Of a DNA stretch of 11,566 bases, positions 1 to 7,642 are shown piece after piece. A program made the translations under genes and the position numbers. The notes below the pieces were generated by a model. The model was given only the letters and a program-made list of their open reading frames with translations. It was not told the DNA's origin and made no database searches. Positions within the stretch are counted from its first letter, which is position 1, and each line of letters opens with the position of its first letter. The stretch is from Odoribacter sp. (GTDB lineage Bacteria; Bacteroidota; Bacteroidia; Bacteroidales; Marinifilaceae), in assembly GCA_020024465.1 (NCBI GenBank), contig JAHHTT010000067.1, positions 1 through 11,566 on the forward strand, read 5' to 3'.

Positions 1-433
1 CGGTGCCTCCCGTATCAGTATCTTCAGTATCTTCGTCTGGTTTGGTTCTTAAATTATCTAGTATATATAAACGGACTGGTAATGTTTTACTGATTAATTC
101 TCTGTTAACATATTTGAATACATCATTTTTGATGAAGTCTATGTAAATGGGTACTTTCTCATCACTTAGATCTTCTCCTGTAATAAGATCTCCTGTGCCA
201 ATAGAAGTCCATTGTCTATTGAGTAATGCTTCACTTATATCTTTATAAAAGATGTACACACCATATGTTTCATGTATATTTACAATATCTTCATCCCATG
301 TGTTTTCTCCTTGAGGAAATGCAAGACCGACAGGTCTGAATTTACCTGATGGAATTAAATCATCTTCGTGATAACACGAATAATTGCTTAGAATGAAGCA
401 AATAAGTATAATAATAAAATCAATTTTTTTCAT
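1..433 (-). CDS. SusD-linked surface lipoprotein, N-terminal part (cut by window edge)
   Basis: This reading frame begins with ATG at 433-431 and stays open for 144 codons to the left edge, so the 3' end is missing. The start is 11 bases after the susD stop, which implies translation from the same transcript. The protein opens with Met-Lys-Lys, a very hydrophobic stretch (residues 4-15) and a Cys at 20 in the context SNYSC. That is a poor classical lipobox but acceptable for Bacteroidetes. The Cys is followed by YHEDD, resembling the acidic surface-export signal of these bacteria, so a lipid-anchored cell-surface protein is inferred. The mature part has motifs such as TWDEDI (45-50) and YGVYIFYKD (58-66) and ends in an acidic linker (KPDEDTEDTDTGGT, 131-144). 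Position and style recall the accessory lipoproteins, some annotated as putative zinc metallopeptidases, that often follow susD. No HExxH motif is visible, so that assignment is only a guess. The function is unknown. Confidence 0.85.
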   Translation of the reverse strand, partial: MKKIDFIIILICFILSNYSCYHEDDLIPSGKFRPVGLAFPQGENTWDEDIVNIHETYGVYIFYKDISEALLNRQWTSIGTGDLITGEDLSDEKVPIYIDFIKNDVFKYVNRELISKTLPVRLYILDNLRTKPDEDTEDTDTGGT

Positions 434-444
434 TTCTTTGTTTT

Positions 445-1968
445 TTAGTTGTTTCTTTTAGGCGGCAGTGGGTTTTGTATCATTTCAGGATGTGCTTTCA
501 GGGCACTGTTAGGTAAAGCTAAGGTATATGCAGGATCTTTGTGGGTCAATGTATATGTTTCAATGCCTGTCTCACTATACCATCTGTGTTTGATTTCCGG
601 CATTCCATAGCGTCTTAAATCAAACCAGCGGTGGCTTTCAAAACACAGTTCTCGCCGTCTTTCAATACGTATAAAAGTTATTAATTCGTCTGGATTTGTA
701 ATTTCGACTATAGCTTTTTCTTCGCTATTGATTCGGTTTAAGCGAAGTTCCTTTAATGCGTCTAGTGCTTCTGCCAATGATGCAGATTCTGCATTTTCTT
801 TATACAACATGGCATTTGCTTCTGCATAATTTAGATAGGCTTCGGATAAACGGAAGCTACGGGCAAATTTGAAACCGTTTATAGGAAGTTTACTTTCTTT
901 CCCCACTTCAACTTTACCAAATGCTTGAAGACTGTGTTTCCCTGCTGTAGCTTCTTTTTCTGGAATAAAGTAACTCGTTTTACGTAAGTCTCCTTCTTCA
1001 TAGGAATTTAATAAATCATCAGAAGCTTTGAATATGCAATAAGTTGGCTGACCTTGTGAATTATCACTTCTTAATGCATTCCAGCCTGTTATAAAGTCCT
1101 TGATGTTTCCATATCCCCAAATGGTTTCAGAACAATCATATTGATGATATATAACATATTGTTTGTCTTCAGGTAATGCATTTAAGTTGACTAAAGAAAA
1201 ATGTTTGTTGTTTATAACTTTTTTTGCATATTTTGAAGCTGATTCCCATTGTTCTGTATACAGATAGACTCGGGATAACAAAAGTTCTACTAAAGGTAGG
1301 CTGGTTCTGTAATTGGCTTTCCAATGGAACTCTTGGGGTAGCTGTTGATAAAGTGATTCTGCCAATAATAGGTCTGCGATTATCTGGTTATAGACTTCAA
1401 GTACTGTTGCACGGTTGGGCAGGTATTCTTCTACTTGGCTGGTTAGTTTTAAGGGTACTCCTAAAGCATTCCTGTTGTCTCCGTATGGATGTCCGAAGAT
1501 GTTTACCAGTTGGAAATAATAAAAGGCACGTAAAGTCAATGCCTGGGCATGTACATTATTAATATCGGCCGGATCGCCTGTTACTGTATGTAAATAGTCT
1601 AAAACAGCATTTGCTCCACGTATTCTTGCATAATAAGGTTGGTAAAGATTATAGTTGATTTCACTTAATTGTGCTGATTCGAATTTTTCATAAATATCCG
1701 GTTGCCATGTAAATACACTATGATATACATCAATTTGTAACCCTTCGGGGAAAATGTTGTATTTAGACATGTCGACATCATCGTCCAATACACCTAAGAA
1801 GATATTCAAATTCGAGACATCTGTTGTCGGGTATGCCTCTCCTAATAGCAATTCATTTAAGGCAGAAATTTCTTTAGGTACAAATTCGCTTTTTGATTTA
1901 GGTTCTAAGAAATTGCCACAAGCTGTACAGAATGCTGTGATTAAAAGAATAAGTATTTTATTTTTCAT
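445..1968 (-). CDS. SusD/RagB-family outer-membrane lipoprotein
   Basis: This is the surface-exposed partner of the SusC transporter. SusD proteins sit as a lid on the SusC barrel and bind the nutrient (glycan or peptide). The 507 residues match the usual family length. The signal peptide (1-16) ends in the lipobox TAC with Cys17, followed by GNFLEPKSKSEF, the typical start of a mature SusD. The family's TPR-like helical core is visible: AQALTLRAFYYFQL at 141-154 with the IFGHPYG loop after it (157-163). The C-terminal signature RIERRRELCFESHRWFDLRR is at 434-453, preceded by the LSEAYLNYAEA helix (374-384). The start codon lies 11 bases after the susC stop, so the two are co-transcribed and probably co-translated. 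The ligand cannot be predicted from the sequence alone. No frameshift or truncation is seen. Confidence 0.96.
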   Translation of the reverse strand: MKNKILILLITAFCTACGNFLEPKSKSEFVPKEISALNELLLGEAYPTTDVSNLNIFLGVLDDDVDMSKYNIFPEGLQIDVYHSVFTWQPDIYEKFESAQLSEINYNLYQPYYARIRGANAVLDYLHTVTGDPADINNVHAQALTLRAFYYFQLVNIFGHPYGDNRNALGVPLKLTSQVEEYLPNRATVLEVYNQIIADLLLAESLYQQLPQEFHWKANYRTSLPLVELLLSRVYLYTEQWESASKYAKKVINNKHFSLVNLNALPEDKQYVIYHQYDCSETIWGYGNIKDFITGWNALRSDNSQGQPTYCIFKASDDLLNSYEEGDLRKTSYFIPEKEATAGKHSLQAFGKVEVGKESKLPINGFKFARSFRLSEAYLNYAEANAMLYKENAESASLAEALDALKELRLNRINSEEKAIVEITNPDELITFIRIERRRELCFESHRWFDLRRYGMPEIKHRWYSETGIETYTLTHKDPAYTLALPNSALKAHPEMIQNPLPPKRNN

Positions 1969-1979
1969 AATATATTACA

Positions 1980-4900
1980 TTAAAATCCAACATTAAATCC
2001 AAATGAAAACATACGAGGCATGACACTATCGCCTAATTCAGGGTCAAAACCTTTGAATTTCTTGCTGGCAACAACAAAAACATTACTGACAGAAGAATTT
2101 ACGGAAAAGCTTTTTATACCTAGCTTATGACATGTTTTTGTATCCATATTCCAGTTTAGCATGATTTGATTGCAACGTAGGAAAGATGCGTTTACAATCA
2201 TGGCATCAGAATTAGCCCACATATTATAAATGGATTCCGGTAAACCGTCAGGAAGTTTGATGTTGATGTCTCTATTGACGTCAGTCCATAAAGCCGGAAT
2301 GTGTGTATAGGCTTCATCTCCCGGTTTTTTCCATCTCTTGTTTAGTTGGCGTGATAAATTGACATCAGGATTGGGAATTTGTCCATATTGAAAGTTTTCA
2401 TAAGGATTTGGTAATCTTTTCTTGCCTCCTAATAAAATAGAGAAGTTGGTTGATATAGAAAAAGCTTTCCAACGTATACTTGTGTTGAATCCTCCCGTGA
2501 AAAATGGATCTTTTTGTCCTGAATATACGAGGAATGAGGATGGATCCACTTCCGGATTTGCAATAGTGTAATCAATTTTATTAAAATCAGGATAGCCTGT
2601 CTCGTGCTCTAGACCTGCGAATGAATACGACCAAAGGCCTCCGATGGGGTAGCCTTTCTTTACTAATCTGTCTGTTGCACCGCCGATAAAATGGTCTTTA
2701 TTGGTAGTCGTAGCCCCGATACTTGCATCTTCTGAATTCGCTTTATTCCAATTCTTGGAAGTATTGATACCAATGTTCCAGACAAAATCTTCGCGGCTGT
2801 ATGGTGTGAAGTTTATTGAGTATTCGATGCCATAGTTCTTAATCAGACCACCGTTTAAAAGCATCCTATATACGCCGTATTCTTGTGCTACATCTTGTGC
2901 TACAATAGCATTCGAACGTCTCCCATAATATTCCAATGTCATGGAGATTCCCTTTAGCAACTGAACGTCTAAACCGATATTCCATGTTTTGGTCCGTTCC
3001 CATTTTAGAAGAGGGTTGGGCAGGCTATTAATAGTTGTATAATATTCATTGTAATTTGGATAAACTCCTTCTTGATTTAGTATCAGTTCTGGGCTGATAC
3101 TGTTGACAACATTTCCTTGTATACCAAAAGTGCCTCTGAAATTCAATTGATTAAGCCACGTGATGTTGTCTTTGATGAAGGCTTCTTCTGCTATGCGCCA
3201 GGAAAGGCCGAATGAATAAGTTGGATCAAAACGTTTGTTGACATCTTGACCGAACCTATTGGAAATATCGTTGCGGATATTTGCATTTAATACATATCGG
3301 TCTTTGAAAGAATAGGCCAAGGTTGCAAAAAATGAAAAATAATTATCCGTTCTTTCTGTGCTGGACCAACCTCCTTCGTACATCTGTTCCAATAGACCCC
3401 AATCGTCTCTGGAGATTTCCACTCCGATGGGTTTCAGTTGTTCCACGGGTGTTGGACGCATGATTTTCTCGCCACGTTCAGGAACATATCCCCAGACTGT
3501 ATTTATGTTGTTGCGATAGGTGTTGGAGCGGATTTCCGCTGCAACCATGGCATTTAAACGGTGGTCTGTATTGAAGTTCTTGGAGAAAATAAATTTGTGT
3601 TGCATATTGTAACTTGTATTTTGAGATTCTCCGGTAAATAGTTCCCCTCCAAAGGGCAATATGGCAGCTTTGAATTTTTCACTATTCACCTCTTCGCTCC
3701 CAAAATCATAGCCTCTGTAATTTTTTGCAATATAAAGCGTGCGTTCATTTGAATAGGATTGTGATGAAGATGAATTATGTGAAATACCTCCTACGATTTG
3801 ATAGTCTAACCAGGTAAATATTTTGTAATTGAGGTTTAAAGCAGCATCGAAACGGTTGTTTTTTACTTTGGATTCACTATTTTCTCTTTCGTTCAAAATA
3901 TTAAAACCTAACGGTATCGGAGATGAATTGTATTTATAGTTGTACCGGTGGAGATAGTAAAGGTATTGTCCGTTTTCATCGTATGCCGGTAAGGCTCGTG
4001 AAGTGGAAGTTGCGTAATTCATAGGATTTACACCATTGCCGAATCCATAAGAATTGCCGATAGAGCCATTCATGCTCATGTCTAGTGTGAGTTTTTCTGT
4101 TAATTTGGAAGTAAAACCGAGACGGATATTAAATTGGTCGGTTTCATTGCCAATTTCAACACCTTTACTGTTATTGTATGAAAAAGAGGCATTGTAAGTA
4201 CTTTTTTGAGTACCTCCGGAGATACTTAAGTTATGGTTATGGTTGAATGAATTTTGGGTTAACAGTTTGAACCAATCAGTGTTCACCGTTTCCAGGTAAT
4301 TGACTTGTGTATTGTAAAATGCTTCATCAATTAAATTGTTGCCTAACATATGCATCAGTCCTTCATATGTGCAGATTTGTGGATAAGGTTCAAATTGGTA
4401 GCGTGCTCCTGCATCATAGGCTTCTTTGCTGAAGAAAATGCGTTCATGTGAATTCATCAGATCGAATTGCTTATAGTTGGGACGGAAACGGATGCCCATA
4501 TTCAAACTATAATTTACACTGAGACGGTCGGCTTTGCCTCTTTTGGTTGTTATCACGATGACGCCATTGGAGGCTTTGGAACCATATACTGCAGTAGCGG
4601 AAGCGTCTTTTAAAATTGTAACGCTTTCAATATCCGCAGGATTCAGCCAGGAGACCTGACTGGCTACCATTTGGGATAAATCGGATGTGAGAGCACTTTG
4701 TGCATCAAAAGGCAGTGGGTCTGGTTGAATGATACCGTCAACGACCCATAGCGGATCGGTATTCCCCAATACGGTGGATACTCCGCGAATCACCAATTTG
4801 GGGGCTCGTCCTACACGGGAGGAATTGTTGATAGCTATCAGACCTGCAACCCGTCCTTGTAGCATTTGATCAATGCTGGTATAAGCATCTTGACGGATAT

Positions 4901-5549
4901 CATCAGCTTTTACTGTTGTGAATGAACCAACCATGTCTTTACGGGGCAGGCGTTGGTAACCACCATCGACAATCACTTCGTCTAGTGCAAGAGTTGTTTC
5001 TTGCATAACAACATTTAAATGGGGTTCGTCTTTATAGATAATCTCTTTGGTTTCCATTCCGATAAAAGAAAATAATAAAGGAATGGGGCCTTCTTCCGTC
5101 ACTACTAAAGTGAAATTACCATCGGCATCCGTTGTGATACCAATCGTAGTTCCTTTGCGGATGATGCTCACTCCGGGAAGGGGATTTCCTGCTTTGTCCG
5201 TTACACGGCCGGTAATTTTACGGTTGATCAGACGCTCACTTTGAAAAGTGTCTTTTATTACCACGACTCCGTCAATGAATGTGTAAGTAAGTTTGAATGC
5301 ATCTAATAATTGGGTAATTGCTTCCTGTGTGTCGGTTGCATCGATTTGTAATGTTCCACTTCGTTGGGATTGGATTTTTTCTTGATTGTATAAGAATTTG
5401 GTTCCGGTTTGTTGTTTGAAAATTTCGACTGCTTCAGAAAATGTCTTATATGACAAGTCTATTACGACTCGCCCGGCTTGGGCGTACACTGGTTGTAGCC
5501 AAAATAGGCTCATGACCATCCAGAACTTTATCAAGAACATCTTTTTCAT
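1980..5549 (-). CDS. SusC/RagA-family TonB-dependent transporter with STN signalling domain
   Basis: This 1189-residue outer-membrane barrel imports a ligand delivered by SusD, using TonB energy. In order: signal peptide (1-23, cleavage likely after VYA); STN domain (about 27-98), the secretin/TonB N-terminal fold found in transporters that signal to FecR anti-sigma factors; carboxypeptidase-regulatory-like beta-sandwich (about 112-185, GRVTDKAGNPLPGVSI); TonB box region LDEVIV (189-194); plug (about 200-337) with the hallmark ADIESVTILKDASATAVYGS (305-324) and GVIVITTKRGK; then the beta-barrel, ending in a C-terminal Phe as expected for BAM-assembled barrels. The STN domain is absent from SusC proteins controlled by hybrid two-component or SusR-type regulators, and it agrees with the sigma/anti-sigma genes upstream. 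It lies 20 bases after the fecR stop and 11 before susD, so an operon is likely. Expression is probably driven by the locus sigma factor. The substrate is unknown. Confidence 0.97.
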   Translation of the reverse strand: MKKMFLIKFWMVMSLFWLQPVYAQAGRVVIDLSYKTFSEAVEIFKQQTGTKFLYNQEKIQSQRSGTLQIDATDTQEAITQLLDAFKLTYTFIDGVVVIKDTFQSERLINRKITGRVTDKAGNPLPGVSIIRKGTTIGITTDADGNFTLVVTEEGPIPLLFSFIGMETKEIIYKDEPHLNVVMQETTLALDEVIVDGGYQRLPRKDMVGSFTTVKADDIRQDAYTSIDQMLQGRVAGLIAINNSSRVGRAPKLVIRGVSTVLGNTDPLWVVDGIIQPDPLPFDAQSALTSDLSQMVASQVSWLNPADIESVTILKDASATAVYGSKASNGVIVITTKRGKADRLSVNYSLNMGIRFRPNYKQFDLMNSHERIFFSKEAYDAGARYQFEPYPQICTYEGLMHMLGNNLIDEAFYNTQVNYLETVNTDWFKLLTQNSFNHNHNLSISGGTQKSTYNASFSYNNSKGVEIGNETDQFNIRLGFTSKLTEKLTLDMSMNGSIGNSYGFGNGVNPMNYATSTSRALPAYDENGQYLYYLHRYNYKYNSSPIPLGFNILNERENSESKVKNNRFDAALNLNYKIFTWLDYQIVGGISHNSSSSQSYSNERTLYIAKNYRGYDFGSEEVNSEKFKAAILPFGGELFTGESQNTSYNMQHKFIFSKNFNTDHRLNAMVAAEIRSNTYRNNINTVWGYVPERGEKIMRPTPVEQLKPIGVEISRDDWGLLEQMYEGGWSSTERTDNYFSFFATLAYSFKDRYVLNANIRNDISNRFGQDVNKRFDPTYSFGLSWRIAEEAFIKDNITWLNQLNFRGTFGIQGNVVNSISPELILNQEGVYPNYNEYYTTINSLPNPLLKWERTKTWNIGLDVQLLKGISMTLEYYGRRSNAIVAQDVAQEYGVYRMLLNGGLIKNYGIEYSINFTPYSREDFVWNIGINTSKNWNKANSEDASIGATTTNKDHFIGGATDRLVKKGYPIGGLWSYSFAGLEHETGYPDFNKIDYTIANPEVDPSSFLVYSGQKDPFFTGGFNTSIRWKAFSISTNFSILLGGKKRLPNPYENFQYGQIPNPDVNLSRQLNKRWKKPGDEAYTHIPALWTDVNRDINIKLPDGLPESIYNMWANSDAMIVNASFLRCNQIMLNWNMDTKTCHKLGIKSFSVNSSVSNVFVVASKKFKGFDPELGDSVMPRMFSFGFNVGF

Positions 5550-5569
5550 GTTTTATTAAGATTTGTAAA

Positions 5570-6706
5570 TTAAATGGATTGTATATAAAGTGTATTGTTT
5601 TTTAACCATATATTTAAATCGCTGCATGTCTTAAACATGGTAATGAACGTGGAAATATCTTCGAATTTATTTAAATCGCCGGAAAAATGCAGTTCTTTGG
5701 CTGCTTCATCCATATAGCAGATTTTTATATCAAACCAGCGGGCAATTTGTTGGGTGATATCTTCCATCCGTTTGTTTTTAAAAATAAACAGCCCATCTTT
5801 CCAGCTGCAGACAGAGGAAGGATCCACTTTTTCCACCAATGGTGCACTATTATTTTTACAGGTGAGCTGTTCTTTGGGGTGTAGGCGAATATTTTTGCCG
5901 TTGGGCAATTTACATGAAATGCTTCCGGTAACTAATGTGGCTACAAAATCATACTCGTCTGCGTAAGCTTTGACGTTAAATTCCGTACCCCAGACGGTAA
6001 TACTTCCTTTCGGGGTATGTACAATGAAAGGTTTGTCTTTTTGTTTCGTTACATTGAAATAGGCTTCTCCGCAGATTGTGACTTCTCGAGTGTCTTCTGC
6101 AAATTGCACGGGATAACTTAAATATGAATCGGCGTTTAGCCATACTAGCGTACTGTCCGGTAGACAAATGGAGTATTCGCACCCCCGTGGGACGATGAGA
6201 GTATGTATTTCTGGCTTTACTTTTGTGTCTGTTCCTTGTGTTGTTGCGTTATTATTATAGTGCAGCGATTTATTGTATGCATTGTTTTGAATATTCATGT
6301 TTGAAGGCAGAGTGTCTGTCCCTAAATTATAACTTTTTTTATTGGAGGTTAATAGATGTACTTGTTTTTTCGGGAATGCTGTCTGTCCGTTTTTCTGAAT
6401 ATCGTTCGATTGGGCTGAATGGTGAGAGAAGTATATGCCGGCTGTAATTCCTAACGGTAGTAATAAAATCGCAGCCCATTGCCATCCCGTGTGTCGTTTT
6501 TGATTTTGTGTCAGAAAATCTGTTTTTGCATTTCTATAATCGAATTTTGCTTGTTCTTCAATTTTTATTTTTAAATAATTATTCGACTGTATTTTTTTAT
6601 ACAGCATTTCCAAGCGCTCATCTTCTGTTGAAGATTTTGCATTTCCTGTGATTTTTTGAAATAATTCCTTTATTTTGGGAATGAATGAGTTCCAATCTGT
6701 ATTCAT
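5570..6706 (-). CDS. FecR-family anti-sigma factor (DUF4974 C-terminus)
   Basis: This inner-membrane anti-sigma factor should hold the ECF sigma factor inactive until the SusC transporter signals ligand binding. The cytoplasmic N-terminus (1-72) is charged and would bind the sigma factor. One membrane helix (about 74-93, WQWAAILLLPLGITAGIYF) follows. Then comes a polar linker of roughly 70 residues rich in Asn, the FecR domain (about 165-262, with VPRGCEYSICLPDSTLVWLN and GEAYFNVTK) and a C-terminal DUF4974 domain (about 305-375, FKNKRMEDITQQIARWFDI) that is expected to meet the STN domain of SusC in the periplasm. The 378 residues are within family range, somewhat lengthened by the linker. 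It lies 149 bases after the sigma gene and 20 before susC. It could be read from the sigma promoter or its own; no clear Bacteroides -7/-33 pair was found in the gap, only a small dyad at 6727-6743. Confidence 0.95.
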   Translation of the reverse strand: MNTDWNSFIPKIKELFQKITGNAKSSTEDERLEMLYKKIQSNNYLKIKIEEQAKFDYRNAKTDFLTQNQKRHTGWQWAAILLLPLGITAGIYFSHHSAQSNDIQKNGQTAFPKKQVHLLTSNKKSYNLGTDTLPSNMNIQNNAYNKSLHYNNNATTQGTDTKVKPEIHTLIVPRGCEYSICLPDSTLVWLNADSYLSYPVQFAEDTREVTICGEAYFNVTKQKDKPFIVHTPKGSITVWGTEFNVKAYADEYDFVATLVTGSISCKLPNGKNIRLHPKEQLTCKNNSAPLVEKVDPSSVCSWKDGLFIFKNKRMEDITQQIARWFDIKICYMDEAAKELHFSGDLNKFEDISTFITMFKTCSDLNIWLKNNTLYIQSI

Positions 6707-6726
6707 AATAGATATGCGGTATTTTG

Positions 6727-6743
6727 TTACTATACATTAGTAA
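6727..6743. repeat. Small perfect dyad upstream of the anti-sigma gene
   Basis: The arms TTACTA (6727-6732) and TAGTAA (6738-6743) are perfect inverted copies around a 5-base centre, 20 bases before the anti-sigma start codon. They could form a weak hairpin in the leader or be a protein-binding dyad. At 6-base arms in AT-rich DNA it may also be chance. Confidence 0.3.
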
Positions 6744-6855
6744 TAGTCCGATTATTCTGTTTTCGGGTGACATTAAAACGGGAAAAATAATGAAACGCTG
6801 AAAAATTCAAAGATGTATTGGTGGCGGGAGAAGTGAGGCTGTTGGGATCAGAGGC

Positions 6856-7410
6856 TTAGAGTAGTAAAAGAAATAGAAGATATTGGTGCTCCAGCATTTC
6901 TCTGATGTATGCATACGCACGTTTCTTCTGGGTCTTTACGGTGTTTTCACTGACTTGTAGAAGGTTTGCTATTTCAGAAACCGTTCTCCCTTCCATACAG
7001 AATTGTAAAATCCGTTTACGTTGTCCGGGAAGTCTGTCAATGGCGATGCGTAGCTGGTTGATAACTTCTTCTTCAATGGCCTGATAGAACGCATCTTCTT
7101 CTGTCGGTAGAGTTTGTTGGTATTCTTTCAGTTTTCCTTCATTGGAATGTTGATCGCGGATATACTTTAAAGTGTTATGATATACGGATTTATACAAATA
7201 AGTTAAAAGCCCTTTGGTGCTTGAAAATACAAGGTTTGAGTGCCAAACGGAAACCAGGCTCTCTTGCACAATATCTTCAGCAATCCCAGTATCGTTTGAA
7301 ATTTTTGCTGCATAATTGCATAAACTTCCATAGAAATTGCGGTACAAGGTCTGCCATGCATTTGTTTTTTTGTTATTGATTCCCTCCAGGAATTTTTTAT
7401 CCTTTAGCAT
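6856..7410 (-). CDS. ECF-type RNA polymerase sigma factor
   Basis: This 184-residue sigma-70 family protein of the extracytoplasmic-function class directs RNA polymerase to the promoters of its transport locus when released by the FecR protein. Region 2 spans about 24-90, with the AEDIVQESLVSVWHS segment (44-58) for core binding and -10 recognition. Region 4 spans about 112-170, with LPGQRKRILQFCMEGRTVSE leading into the helix-turn-helix SENTVKTQKKRAYAYIR (154-170) that reads the -35 element. There is no region 3, as expected for an ECF factor. The ATG at 7410-7408 gives a family-like N-terminus and lies about 30 bases after a consensus promoter. The protein ends in a striking hydrophobic tail, YLLFLLLL (177-184). 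It is the first gene of the locus, with the anti-sigma gene following, the usual Bacteroidetes order. Confidence 0.96.
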   Translation of the reverse strand: MLKDKKFLEGINNKKTNAWQTLYRNFYGSLCNYAAKISNDTGIAEDIVQESLVSVWHSNLVFSSTKGLLTYLYKSVYHNTLKYIRDQHSNEGKLKEYQQTLPTEEDAFYQAIEEEVINQLRIAIDRLPGQRKRILQFCMEGRTVSEIANLLQVSENTVKTQKKRAYAYIREMLEHQYLLFLLLL

Positions 7411-7441
7411 TTCTTTTGGTTTGATGATGCAGAATGGTCGC

Positions 7442-7473
7442 CAAAGGTATGAAATTCAACAGGGAATCGCAAA
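7442..7473 (-). promoter_or_regulatory. Bacteroidetes housekeeping promoter of the sigma gene
   Basis: On the minus strand TTTG (7473-7470) and TACCTTTG (7449-7442) are separated by 20 bases. This matches the known Bacteroides consensus, -33 TTTG and -7 TAnnTTTG, at all fixed positions with normal spacing. Transcription would start near 7436, giving a leader of about 25 bases before the sigma start codon. This suggests the sigma gene is transcribed constitutively by the primary sigma factor rather than only by autoregulation. Confidence 0.75.
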
Positions 7474-7585
7474 TATACATTGAAATGGCATAAAAAGTTG
7501 TCTGACATACGGATTATTGGCGGAATGTTGGTTGACGGGCAATTTCCGAAACTATCAGGAGATGGTGTCTGATGCCTCTTTGGAT

Positions 7586-7632
7586 AATAAAAGTCCCATG
7601 GCCAGATTATTTCAGACGATGGGACTTTTATT
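7586..7632 (-). terminator. Hairpin terminator after the beta-galactosidase gene
   Basis: Perfect 14-base inverted arms occupy 7586-7599 and 7619-7632 around a 19-base loop, starting 10 bases after the beta-galactosidase stop codon. Read on the minus strand, the stem has an A-rich foot, a GTCCC core and a T-rich 3' arm (GGGACTTTTATT), the layout of an intrinsic terminator. The symmetric A/T feet mean it could also stop transcription from the other direction. The loop is longer than usual for a terminator. It separates the enzyme gene from the sigma-factor operon. Confidence 0.65.
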
Positions 7633-7642
7633 GTGGGATAAT

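Noticed and set aside
1224..1562. Plus-strand open frame of 112 codons opposite the susD gene
   Set aside because: It is a shadow of a conserved SusD coding region, with no domain or promoter evidence.
5288..5295. TAAGTTTG on the plus strand near the 5' end of susC, a possible promoter for an antisense RNA as known in some Bacteroides uptake loci
   Set aside because: There is no TTTG at the -33 distance, and a six-base-specified motif is expected several times by chance in a window of this size. Only strand-specific transcript data could revive it.
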